From Microbacteriaceae bacterium (GTDB taxonomy: Bacteria; Actinomycetota; Actinomycetes; Actinomycetales; Microbacteriaceae): a stretch of DNA of 5,691 nucleotides. A program made the position numbers and the translations under genes. The notes below the pieces were generated by a model. It saw nothing but the letters and a program-made list of their open reading frames with translations, ran no database searches and had not been told where the DNA came from. Position 1 is the first letter of the stretch, and every line of letters begins with the position of its first letter. Of this stretch, positions 1 to 5,120 are shown in pieces. The stretch covers positions 1-5,691 of the forward strand of contig JAODAY010000246.1 in NCBI GenBank assembly GCA_025463665.1, read 5' to 3'.

Positions 1-232
1 GGCCGGCGACCGGCACGACCTGCTCGTGACGCACAACTTCGTGATCGGCTGGTTCGTGCGCGAGGTGCTCGATGCGCCGCACTGGCGTTGGCTCGGACTC
101 AACCAGGCGAACTGCGGCCTCACGATCATTCGCGTGCGTTCGGCGAAGCCGCCCGTGCTCGTCGTGCACAACGACCTCGGCCACCTCCCGATGGAACTGC
201 GCACCGGAATGCCGGACGGGCCGTTCGTCTAG
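1..232 (+). CDS. Histidine phosphatase family protein, C-terminal part (5' end outside window)
   Basis: The open frame enters from the left edge (first full codon at base 2) and stops at TAG 230-232, leaving about 76 residues. It reads as the C-terminal part of a histidine phosphatase / phosphoglycerate-mutase-like enzyme. The segment DLLVTHNFVIGWFVREVLD matches the strand-helix block carrying the family's second catalytic histidine (codon 32-34). The following WLGLNQANCGLTIIRV and NDLGHLPMELRTG match the usual C-terminal strands. The N-terminal RHG motif, which carries the phosphorylated histidine, lies outside the window, so catalytic competence and substrate cannot be judged. The family includes phosphosugar and phosphoester phosphatases. 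A GTG at 26 is internal to the conserved strand and is not the start. The gene is convergent with the GNAT gene, with 12 bases between the two stops. Confidence 0.8.
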   Translation, partial: AGDRHDLLVTHNFVIGWFVREVLDAPHWRWLGLNQANCGLTIIRVRSAKPPVLVVHNDLGHLPMELRTGMPDGPFV

Positions 233-240
233 GCCCTGTC
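215..240. terminator. Candidate hairpin across the convergent phosphatase/GNAT stop codons
   Basis: GACGGGCC at 215-222 can pair with GGCCC-T-GTC at 232-240 (one bulged T, nine-base loop), giving an eight-pair GC-rich stem that includes the phosphatase stop region. It sits exactly where two genes converge with only 12 bases between stops. There is no T-run on either strand, so an intrinsic bidirectional terminator is an inference; actinobacterial terminators often lack a U-tract. Confidence 0.3.
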
Positions 241-244
241 GTCT

Positions 245-739
245 CTAGCCGGCGAGGGTCTTCGAGAACCAGTCGGTGGCGTTCGGGTTGTCGTTGAACG
301 GCTCCACGTTCACGAAACCCGACGATCGGTACAGGTTGCCAGCCGCCTCGAGGCTCGAGTTGGTGTCGAGCACGAGTTCCTCTGCGCCGAACTCCCGCGC
401 GCGTCGCTCGAGCTCGGCGAGGAGCGCGCGGCCGTAGCCGAGCCTCCGGGTGTGCGGCTGCAGCCACAGGTGCTTGACCTCGTAGCGCACGGCGCCGTCC
501 ACGCCGGGTTCGATGAGACGGATGCCGCCGCAGCCCACGTCCGCGGGCTCTCCTGCGAGGTCCTCTCCCTCCACCACGAGGAAGACCCCGCGCGGGGGTT
601 CGAACTGCTCGGGCACGGGCGGCGTGACGCGATACGGGCCCCGTTCCGCCGGGAAGCCCAGCTCACGGTGGTGGAAGTACTCCGTGAGGAGGGCCGCTGC
701 CGCGGCATCCGTCGTGGAGGTTTCGCGCCAGGTGACCAT
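245..739 (-). CDS. GNAT family N-acetyltransferase
   Basis: This 164-residue protein has the normal length of a stand-alone GNAT domain, which transfers an acetyl group from acetyl-CoA to an amine; the substrate is not predictable. Residues 87-104 (start VKHLWLQPHTRRLGYG) are motif A, strand 4 followed by the CoA-binding R-x-x-G-x-G loop at R98-G103 and its helix. EELVLDTN (120-127) is strand 5. NLYRSSGF (135-142) is the motif B tyrosine/arc region, and ATDWFSKTL at the end matches the usual C-terminal strand. The ATG at 739 begins the homology. The frame stays open upstream to 1147, but that extension is antisense to dapB and has no GNAT character. The start has no Shine-Dalgarno, but a TAGGCT box lies 7 bases upstream. 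The gene is divergent from dapB, with 88 bases between start codons. Confidence 0.85.
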   Translation of the reverse strand: MVTWRETSTTDAAAAALLTEYFHHRELGFPAERGPYRVTPPVPEQFEPPRGVFLVVEGEDLAGEPADVGCGGIRLIEPGVDGAVRYEVKHLWLQPHTRRLGYGRALLAELERRAREFGAEELVLDTNSSLEAAGNLYRSSGFVNVEPFNDNPNATDWFSKTLAG

Positions 740-746
740 GGGACAA

Positions 747-752
747 AGCCTA
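747..752 (-). promoter_or_regulatory. Putative -10 box (TAGGCT) of a leaderless GNAT transcript
   Basis: Read on the minus strand, TAGGCT fits the actinobacterial TANNNT -10 consensus and ends 7 bases before the ATG at 739. That spacing would place transcription start at or next to the start codon. No purine-rich Shine-Dalgarno is visible. No convincing -35 was found around 770-775. Confidence 0.45.
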
Positions 753-753
753 T

Positions 754-796
754 GGGAGTTCGGGGGACTGCGAGTGGGGGGGGGCAATGCTGCGGG
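754..796 (+). repeat. G-rich tract with a run of nine G between divergent genes
   Basis: The plus strand carries G-runs at 754-756 (3), 762-766 (5), 776-784 (9) and 794-796 (3) inside the GNAT/dapB divergent intergenic region. The G9 homopolymer is the longest single-base run I see in the window. The loops are 5, 9 and 9 bases, so a G-quadruplex is possible only with long loops or by splitting the G9 run. Confidence 0.6.
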
Positions 797-815
797 TGTG
801 CCCCCGCCGAATTGG

Positions 816-821
816 TAAGTT
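816..821 (+). promoter_or_regulatory. Putative -10 box (TAAGTT) of leaderless dapB transcript
   Basis: TAAGTT fits TANNNT and ends 6 bases before the dapB ATG at 828. The only purine-rich stretch, GGGGGA at 822-827, abuts the ATG and is too close to act as a normal Shine-Dalgarno. Transcription would start at the A of the ATG. No good -35 is evident near 793-798. Confidence 0.5.
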
Positions 822-827
822 GGGGGA

Positions 828-1568
828 ATGACTACGAGAGTCGCCGTCGTCGGCGCAAACGGCACCATGGGGCACCTGTTCACAAGACTCATCGAGGCGT
901 CTGACGAGTTCGAGGTGTTCGCGAGGATCGGCTCCACAGATCCGCTCGAGAACATGGTCGGCGCAGACGTCGTCGTCGATGTGACCCTGCCCGCGGTGTC
1001 GCAGAGCGTCGTCGAGTTCGCGGTGTCGAAGGGCCTCAAGGTTCTTGTGGGAACCTCTGGCTGGTCGAGCGACCGCATCATCGGCCTCGAGCGGCTCGTG
1101 GGCGCGGTGCCCACCGCCGGCGTCATCATCATTCCCAACTTCTCCATCGGCTCGGTGCTCGCGACCTCGTTCGCCGCCCTCGCCGCGCGCTTCTACGAGT
1201 CGATCGAAATCATCGAGGCGCACAAGTCGACGAAGATCGACTCGCCGAGTGGCACCGCGGTGCGCACGGCGGAGACTATCGGTCGGGCGAGGGCTGCGAT
1301 CGGGCCCGTGATCGCACCGCACGCCGACCAGCGCGCGCGGGGCCAGCAGGTCGCGAGCGTTCCGATCCACAGCCTGCGCATGCAGGGCGTGGTCGCCAAG
1401 CAGGACGTGATCTTCGGCGGCACGGGGGAGACCCTCACGCTGAGCCATGAGACGCTCGCGGAGACGGCCTACGAGGCGGGCATCCTGCTCGCCCTCGACC
1501 GGGTGCGCGGCGCGACCGGTGTGACGGTGGGTCTCGACCGGCTCATCGATCTGGCACCCTCGGCATGA
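828..1568 (+). CDS. dapB: 4-hydroxy-tetrahydrodipicolinate reductase (DapB)
   Basis: DapB reduces the product of DapA to tetrahydrodipicolinate with NAD(P)H, in the diaminopimelate/lysine pathway in the cytoplasm. The 246-residue length equals the usual actinobacterial form. Residues 9-15 (GANGTMG) are the Rossmann nucleotide-binding loop. VGTSGW (74-79) is the nicotinamide-side loop and IPNFSIGSVL (102-111) a conserved family block. EAHKSTKIDSPSGTA (130-144) is the catalytic/substrate motif with H132 and K136 in place, but the second histidine of the usual HH pair is K133 (AAG at 1224-1226). FGGTGETLTLSHETL (196-210) and GVTVGLDRLIDL (231-242) close the fold. The ATG at 828 places the Rossmann strand directly at the N terminus and has a leaderless-type -10 upstream. 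Its stop overlaps the next start (ATGA, 1565-1568). The family call is firm; activity depends on tolerance of K133. Confidence 0.95.
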   Translation: MTTRVAVVGANGTMGHLFTRLIEASDEFEVFARIGSTDPLENMVGADVVVDVTLPAVSQSVVEFAVSKGLKVLVGTSGWSSDRIIGLERLVGAVPTAGVIIIPNFSIGSVLATSFAALAARFYESIEIIEAHKSTKIDSPSGTAVRTAETIGRARAAIGPVIAPHADQRARGQQVASVPIHSLRMQGVVAKQDVIFGGTGETLTLSHETLAETAYEAGILLALDRVRGATGVTVGLDRLIDLAPSA

Positions 1569-2008
1569 AGGCGCGCATCGCCGCCATCTTGATGGCGTTC
1601 GTGCTCGTGCTCTACCTGGCGTTCGCGGTGCAGTACTCGTTCGTGCTCATCGGCACCGGCATCCCCGTCGCGGTCGTCATGGGCGTCGTGCTCATCGCGT
1701 TGCCGATCATCGCGGCGTGGCTGCTCTGGCGCGAGATCGCGTTCGTGCTGCGCGGCGAAAGGCTCGTGCGCGTGCTCGGCGCAGCGGGCGAGCTTCCCAT
1801 CGACGACCTTCCACGGCGCCCGAGCGGACGCCCGGACAGAGCGGCGGCCGACGCCCAGTTTCCCGCGTACCAGTCAGCCGTTGAGGCGGACCCTGGCTCC
1901 TGGCGGGCATGGCTGCTGCTCGGTCTCGCCTACGACGCGAGCGGCGACAAGTCGCGGGCCCGGTGGGCGACCCGCGAGGCGATCAAGCTGGAGCGCGCGG
2001 CGCGCTAA
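1565..2008 (+). CDS. Small two-helix membrane protein with a TPR-like C-terminal segment
   Basis: This 147-residue protein has no name I can assign. Two hydrophobic helices, about residues 5-27 and 33-56, are joined by a very short turn, so both ends probably face the cytoplasm. A charged helix (REIAFVLRGERLVRVLG) and a Pro/Arg-rich linker (about 83-92) follow. The C-terminal segment 114-145 (WRAWLLLGLAYDASGDKSRA, then ATREAIKLE) matches a single TPR: W, LG, Y, G-D, A and terminal A-I-K-L-E at expected spacings. A role in protein contact at the membrane is an inference. The ATG overlaps the dapB stop by four bases (ATGA), so it is translationally coupled and probably cotranscribed with dapB. 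No separate promoter is seen. It is convergent with the epimerase gene, 16 bases away. Confidence 0.8.
   Translation: MKARIAAILMAFVLVLYLAFAVQYSFVLIGTGIPVAVVMGVVLIALPIIAAWLLWREIAFVLRGERLVRVLGAAGELPIDDLPRRPSGRPDRAAADAQFPAYQSAVEADPGSWRAWLLLGLAYDASGDKSRARWATREAIKLERAAR
1992..2006. terminator. Candidate GC hairpin at convergent stop codons
   Basis: AGCGCG (1992-1997) pairs with CGCGCT (2001-2006) around a three-base loop, overlapping the TAA of the membrane-protein gene and lying 18 bases from the opposing epimerase stop. No T-run follows. It is a possible bidirectional transcription end, but short alternating GC stems are common by chance in such DNA. Confidence 0.25.
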
Positions 2009-2024
2009 CAGCCTGCCGCGTCGA

Positions 2025-2921
2025 CTACTCGCCCCAGACAGCGTCGATGGCCTCGCCGACGGTCTCGTGTCGGAAGGTGAAGCCGTCTTCGACGAGCCGC
2101 GCGGGTATGACTTTCTGGCTCGCCAGCAGCAGTTCCCTGCCTGGCCCGCGAAGCGCGAGCTGGATCAGTGGTTCGGGAATGGTGAACGGATGCCACCGGT
2201 TCATGGCCTTGGCGAGCGTCGTCGTCACCACTTCGGCGCTGGCGGGGGTGGGACCCGCGAGGTTGACGGCTCCGCTGAGAGTCGAGGTGATGAGGTGGCG
2301 GATCGCGGCCGCCTCGTCGTGCAGGCTGATCCACGGCCAGTACTGGGCCCCGGTGCCGAGCCTTGCGCCGAGGCCGAGCCGGGTGAGCAGGCCGAGCGGC
2401 GTGAAGGCGCCGCCGTGGCCGACGACGAGGCCCGTGCGCAGGGTGACCACGCGCGTGTGGCGTTCGGCGAGCCTGGCAGACTGTTCCCACACGTCGACGA
2501 CGTCGGAGAGGAAGCCGTTGCCCTTCGTGGAGTCCTCGAAGAGGTCTTCGCCGGGTCGGTCGCCGTAGTAGCCCACCGCGGAGGCGCTGAGGAACGTTGC
2601 GGGCGGCGTCGCTGAACTGTTGATCGCCTCGGCGAGGGTGCGGGTCGTGTCGACCCGCGATCGCAGTATTTCGCGCTTGTAGTCGGGGGTCCATGGCAGT
2701 CGGCCTGTGGACGCACCGGACAGGTTGATGATCGCATCGACCGAGCCGACCAGCCCCACGTCGACGACGCCGACGTCGGGGTGCCAGCGGTATTCGCTCG
2801 AGGAGCGTCGTTCTCGCCTCACCAGTTGGAGGACTTCGTGTCCGTCGGCTTCGAGTTGTTCGCGCACCGCGGAGCCGATGAGTCCGCCGGCTCCGGAAAT
2901 GAGTACGCGCTGAGCCGCCAT
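2025..2921 (-). CDS. TIGR01777-type NAD(P)-binding epimerase-like protein (SDR39U1/YfcH family)
   Basis: This 298-residue protein has the full length of the family. Residues 5-16 (RVLISGAGGLIG) form the Rossmann strand and GxxGxxG dinucleotide loop. INLSGAS (65-71) and SASAVGYYGDR (112-122) are hallmark blocks; the latter holds the tyrosine but no classical YxxxK lysine, as is typical for these atypical SDRs. RTGLVVGHGGAF (162-173) and YWPWISLHDE (194-203) follow. The C-terminal segment ELLLASQKVIPARLVEDGF (263-281) matches DUF1731. Substrate and reaction are unknown; the family is called nucleoside-diphosphate-sugar epimerase-like only by fold. The ATG at 2921 shares its A with the osmC stop (TGATG), arguing for translational coupling. 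The frame remains open upstream to 3317, but that part is antisense-frame sequence under osmC. Confidence 0.9.
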   Translation of the reverse strand: MAAQRVLISGAGGLIGSAVREQLEADGHEVLQLVRRERRSSSEYRWHPDVGVVDVGLVGSVDAIINLSGASTGRLPWTPDYKREILRSRVDTTRTLAEAINSSATPPATFLSASAVGYYGDRPGEDLFEDSTKGNGFLSDVVDVWEQSARLAERHTRVVTLRTGLVVGHGGAFTPLGLLTRLGLGARLGTGAQYWPWISLHDEAAAIRHLITSTLSGAVNLAGPTPASAEVVTTTLAKAMNRWHPFTIPEPLIQLALRGPGRELLLASQKVIPARLVEDGFTFRHETVGEAIDAVWGE

Positions 2922-3346
2922 CAGGCGAGACTGGCTTCGATGGTGATCGGGATCCCCGTGAGGGCCCTCGAGACGGGGCAGTTGGCCTTGGCATCTTCGG
3001 CGAGCCGCTCGAATTCTTCTTCGCCGAGGCCGGGTACCTTGCCGCTCACGAGCAGGTGGCTTCCGGTGATGCCGGTGGCCGGGTCGAAGGTCACCGCGGC
3101 GGTCACCTGGAGGCTCTCGGGCGCGTGCCCCGCGGTGGCCAGCACGCCGGAGAAGGCCATCGAGAAGCAGGCCGAGTGGGCCGCGCCGATGAGTTCTTCG
3201 GGGTTGGTCTTGCCGGGTTCGCCGTGGGCGCGTGCCGCCCAGGTGACGGGAAATTCGGCGGCATCGGACGAGTCGAGAGACGTCGTTCCGTTGCCGTTTT
3301 CGAGATCGCCGAACCACAGTGTGGTTGCTTCGCTGGTCACTGACAT
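2921..3346 (-). CDS. OsmC family peroxiredoxin
   Basis: OsmC/Ohr proteins are small cytoplasmic thiol peroxidases, active as dimers on organic hydroperoxides. This 141-residue protein has the normal length. The two redox cysteines are visible: C60 in GAAHSACFSMAF (54-65) and C123 in DAKANCPVSRAL (118-129). The R39 and E50/E51 positions upstream of C60 agree with the conserved active-site Arg and Glu of the OsmC branch. The EELIGAAHSACFSMAF block and short N-terminal extension favour OsmC over Ohr. The ATG at 3346 is supported by a strong Shine-Dalgarno (AAAAGGGG, 6 bases upstream). It is the first gene of a minus-strand operon with the epimerase-like gene and is divergent from thyX. I saw no OhrR-like regulator nearby. 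Confidence 0.92.
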   Translation of the reverse strand: MSVTSEATTLWFGDLENGNGTTSLDSSDAAEFPVTWAARAHGEPGKTNPEELIGAAHSACFSMAFSGVLATAGHAPESLQVTAAVTFDPATGITGSHLLVSGKVPGLGEEEFERLAEDAKANCPVSRALTGIPITIEASLA

Positions 3347-3352
3347 GAAGTA

Positions 3353-3360
3353 CCCCTTTT
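3353..3360 (-). promoter_or_regulatory. Shine-Dalgarno of osmC
   Basis: On the minus strand AAAAGGGG lies 6 bases upstream of the osmC ATG at 3346. It is the only clear, well-spaced Shine-Dalgarno among the genes that open a transcription unit here, and it fixes the osmC start. Confidence 0.7.
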
Positions 3361-3368
3361 CGTCAGTC

Positions 3369-3381
3369 CCACCCTAGGTGG
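3369..3381. promoter_or_regulatory. Inverted repeat overlapping the putative osmC -10 box
   Basis: CCACC-CTA-GGTGG is a perfect 5-bp inverted repeat with a three-base centre. On the minus strand TAGGGT (3376 to 3371) fits TANNNT and would start transcription near 3364, giving a leader of about 18 bases that includes the Shine-Dalgarno. The repeat covers this box and could be an operator; no known regulator site is recognised in it. Confidence 0.35.
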
Positions 3382-3417
3382 CAGTCGGTCTGGACGGCAC
3401 CCTCGGTCGGAAGCGGC

Positions 3418-3423
3418 TATCGT
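3418..3423 (+). promoter_or_regulatory. Putative -10 box (TATCGT) of leaderless thyX transcript
   Basis: TATCGT fits TANNNT and ends 6 bases before the thyX GTG at 3430. There is no Shine-Dalgarno in the intervening AAAGCC, so transcription would begin at the start codon. No convincing -35 was found. Confidence 0.5.
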
Positions 3424-3429
3424 AAAGCC

Positions 3430-4170
3430 GTGCCTGAGATCGAGAAGAAGACCCCCGAATTCACATCGACGATGACTGTCGAGCTCGTACGCGCCAATGC
3501 GAGCGACGCCGACGTTCTCTTCGCCGCGCGCGTTTCGACGCAGGGGGAGCAGACACTTGAGGCCGCCCAGGACGAGTCGGTTGACGCGACCCGCGGCCGG
3601 GGCCTGATCAACTACCTCATGCGCGATCGCCACGGCTCGCCGTTCGAGCACAACTCGATGACGTTCTACGTTCAGGCGCCGATCTTCGTCTTCCGCGAGT
3701 TCATGCGCCACCGCATGAACTCCTACAACGAGGAGAGCGGTCGCTACCGTCAGCTCAACCCGGTCTTCTACGTTCCCGCGGCCGACCGCAACCTTGTGCA
3801 GGTCGGCAAGCCCGGTGCCTACAATTTCCTGCCCGGAACGCCCGAGCAGACCGCGCTCGTCGACAGCGAGACCCGCCGGACCTCGACGGAGGCGTTCGAG
3901 TCCTACGAGCGCATGCTCGAGGCAGGCGTCGCACGGGAGGTCGCCCGCATCGTGCTGCCGCTCAACATCTTCTCGTCGATGTACGTGACGATGAACGCCC
4001 GCTCGCTCATGGCGTTCCTGTCGCTGCGCACCAAGCGAGAGGGGTCGCAGTACCCCTCGTTTCCGCAGCGCGAGATCGAGATGGTCGCCGAGCAGCTCGA
4101 GAGCCACTTCGAGAAGCTCATGCCGATCACCTACTCGGCGTTCAACGAGAACGGTCGCGTTTCGCCCTAA
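3430..4170 (+). CDS. thyX: Flavin-dependent thymidylate synthase (ThyX)
   Basis: ThyX methylates dUMP to dTMP using methylenetetrahydrofolate and FAD/NADPH, releasing tetrahydrofolate; it works as a homotetramer in the cytoplasm. The 246-residue length is typical for actinobacteria. The signature RHR-x7-S is intact as RHRMNSYNEES (93-103), followed by GRYRQL. HGSPFEHNSMTFY (68-80) is the conserved flavin/substrate block, and MNARSLMAFLSLR (188-200) is the C-terminal conserved block with R191 and R200. The GTG at 3430 is chosen because residues 3-20 (EIEKKTPEFTSTMTVELV) already resemble family N termini and a -10 box fits a leaderless start. An internal ATG at 3472 has no better ribosome site. 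The gene stands alone: divergent from osmC and followed by a long gap rather than directly by dapA. Confidence 0.97.
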   Translation: MPEIEKKTPEFTSTMTVELVRANASDADVLFAARVSTQGEQTLEAAQDESVDATRGRGLINYLMRDRHGSPFEHNSMTFYVQAPIFVFREFMRHRMNSYNEESGRYRQLNPVFYVPAADRNLVQVGKPGAYNFLPGTPEQTALVDSETRRTSTEAFESYERMLEAGVAREVARIVLPLNIFSSMYVTMNARSLMAFLSLRTKREGSQYPSFPQREIEMVAEQLESHFEKLMPITYSAFNENGRVSP

Positions 4171-4178
4171 GGGGTGCC

Positions 4179-4191
4179 GGTGCTCTGCACC
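4179..4191 (+). terminator. Weak hairpin downstream of thyX
   Basis: GGTGC-TCT-GCACC forms a 5-bp stem with a three-base loop starting 9 bases after the thyX stop, followed by TTCCGTTGT, which is only partly T-rich. It could end the thyX transcript, but the stem is short. Confidence 0.3.
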
Positions 4192-4323
4192 TTCCGTTGT
4201 GCGAAGCGGCCCCGACATGCAGGACGCGACGGTTGAACCCGGTCTGCGGTTTGATTCCCGTTGCGCAGGACGCCTTGTGTCGAGCACGGGTCTCAATTCA
4301 CGCGGAATTCCCGGTCGCATGAC

Positions 4324-4365
4324 TCGTGCAGAGCGTCGCGGCCGTCGTGCAGAACAGTAGTCTGC
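4324..4365 (+). repeat. Direct repeat TCGTGCAGA x2 with adjoining inverted repeat
   Basis: TCGTGCAGA occurs at 4324-4332 and 4345-4353, a 21-base period (two helical turns). The second copy overlaps an inverted repeat GCAGA-ACAGTAG-TCTGC (4349-4365), whose loop and right arm contain TAGTCT (4358-4363), a possible TANNNT box. Spacing and overlap look operator-like, but no gene starts close downstream, so function is unclear. Confidence 0.4.
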
Positions 4366-4559
4366 GAGACCTTTCTGTTCGGGAAACGCTCGCTGCTCGA
4401 GCATTCCGCGACGGACAGTCCTGCATAACGGGGCGGGGCGGGTCGCGACTGGCGGGCGGGCGGCGTCGTGCCCTCCTCCACAGGGTGCACGGCGCGTCCG
4501 TTGTGCACTGATTGGCGAAGAGCCAGCCGAAAGCACGGCCGAAGCATCACGCTGGCCGG

Positions 4560-5120
4560 ATGATGAAGCTCGAATCCGACATCGCGCGGCTGGGAGGCAT
4601 CGCCGCCACCCGCGAATTGCTGCAACTCGGTCACTCGCAGCAGTTCCTTCGGCTGTACACGGCGTACGGGCGCACGATCATTCGTGTTCGAAAGGGCTGG
4701 TACGCGACATCCGATGTCGATCCCGAGGTCATTCGGGCATGGCGGCTCGGCGGGCGGCTCGCCGGTGTCAGCGCCGCCATCCACTGGGGCATCGTCGACG
4801 GACCGTCGCCGCTGCTGCACGTCAGCCTGAACCGGCAGGCGTCACGGCTGCGATCACCCGACCGGCTTCGGGTGCGGTTATCCGATGAGACCGACCCTCG
4901 GGTCGTCTTGCACTGGAGCCGCGAGGCGCCGAGCGGCACGCGGCAATCCGTGAGCGCCGAGACCGCCACGGCGCAGATGGCCGCGTGCTTCGACCTCCGG
5001 CAGCGCGCGCAGGCCCGCGAGCAGCGCGCGCAGGCCCGCGAGCAGCGAAGACGGCAACCGAGCACGGCACTCCAGCAGCGAGACGGGCTTTGGAAGCTTG
5101 CTTCACGCGATAGCCTGTAA
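4560..5120 (+). CDS. AbiEi-type winged-helix antitoxin-domain protein, apparently C-terminally truncated
   Basis: Residues here are counted from ATG 4560. Residues 4-35 (ESDIARLGGIAATRELLQLG, then HSQQFLRLYTAYG) and the following RTIIRVRKGWYATSD match the AbiEi antitoxin N-terminal winged helix (GG-A-TREL, then R-x-x-KGWY). The next ~90 residues (PEVIRAWRLGGRLAGVSAA to LHWSRE) follow proteins that, in Microbacteriaceae, usually continue into a DUF559/Vsr-like endonuclease domain, about 280-320 residues in all. Here that domain is missing: after MAACFD come two copies of QRAQARE and a low-complexity tail, total 186 residues. No AbiEii nucleotidyltransferase toxin follows; dapA does. The start is uncertain: ATG 4560 or 4563 fits the domain, and TTG 4512 would add 16 basic residues. 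No Shine-Dalgarno or -10 is clear. It is probably a relic or an orphan DNA-binding protein. Confidence 0.6.
   Translation: MMKLESDIARLGGIAATRELLQLGHSQQFLRLYTAYGRTIIRVRKGWYATSDVDPEVIRAWRLGGRLAGVSAAIHWGIVDGPSPLLHVSLNRQASRLRSPDRLRVRLSDETDPRVVLHWSREAPSGTRQSVSAETATAQMAACFDLRQRAQAREQRAQAREQRRRQPSTALQQRDGLWKLASRDSL
5001..5047 (+). repeat. 21-bp perfect tandem repeat (2.2 copies) in the AbiEi-like gene
   Basis: A 21-base unit (5001-5021) is repeated exactly at 5022-5042, with five further bases of a third copy. It is in frame and encodes QRAQARE twice. The repeat lies just where the AbiEi/DUF559-type homology ends, which suggests duplication by slippage near a deletion or junction point. Confidence 0.9.
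5111..5116 (+). promoter_or_regulatory. Putative -10 box (TAGCCT) of leaderless dapA transcript
   Basis: TAGCCT fits TANNNT and ends 7 bases before the dapA GTG at 5124. A weak -35-like TTGGAA lies at 5090-5095 (15-base spacer). The box is inside the last codons of the AbiEi-like frame, whose TAA is at 5118-5120. No Shine-Dalgarno precedes the GTG. Confidence 0.5.

Larger units (their letters stand above)
4171..4559. other. Gene-poor gap between thyX and the AbiEi-like fragment
   Basis: I find no convincing gene here on either strand. The small open frames (for example 4326-4511 plus, and long minus-strand frames that continue into antisense of thyX or the AbiEi-like gene) lack recognisable domains. 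The stretch holds the weak thyX hairpin, a pair of 9-base direct repeats (4324-4353) with a small inverted repeat next to the second copy, and two copies of the palindrome GTGCAC at 4485-4490 and 4503-4508. It may be decayed coding or insertion-derived sequence. Confidence 0.6.

Noticed and set aside
740..1147. N-terminal extension of the GNAT frame to 1147 (300 residues in total)
   Set aside because: It lies antisense to dapB and shows no GNAT similarity; the GNAT domain is complete from ATG 739.
1881..2615. Plus-strand frames of about 219-244 codons opposite the epimerase gene
   Set aside because: They are shadows of the minus-strand gene, with no start context and no recognisable domain.
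2922..3317. N-terminal extension of the epimerase frame up to 3317 (430 residues in total)
   Set aside because: The added segment is Arg-rich sequence overlapping osmC in another frame. The family N terminus (Rossmann strand) begins at ATG 2921, which is also the TGATG coupling point.
4240..4275. T-arm-like GCGGTTTGATTCCCG, possible tRNA fragment or attachment site
   Set aside because: The loop would be 8 bases, the stem is only 3 pairs, and no acceptor, D or anticodon arms are visible nearby, so it is probably chance.
4485..4508. Two GTGCAC palindromes 18 bases apart upstream of the AbiEi-like gene
   Set aside because: Six-base palindromes in GC-rich DNA are common; there is no extended similarity around them to support an operator.
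4326..4511. 61-residue plus-strand frame in the thyX to AbiEi gap
   Set aside because: GTG start with no Shine-Dalgarno or suitably spaced -10, no recognisable motif, and Arg/Gly/Ala-rich chance-like composition.
3337..4536. 399-codon minus-strand open frame opposite thyX
   Set aside because: It is antisense to a clear thyX gene; its translation is Arg/His/Glu-rich without domains, as expected of a shadow frame in high-GC DNA.
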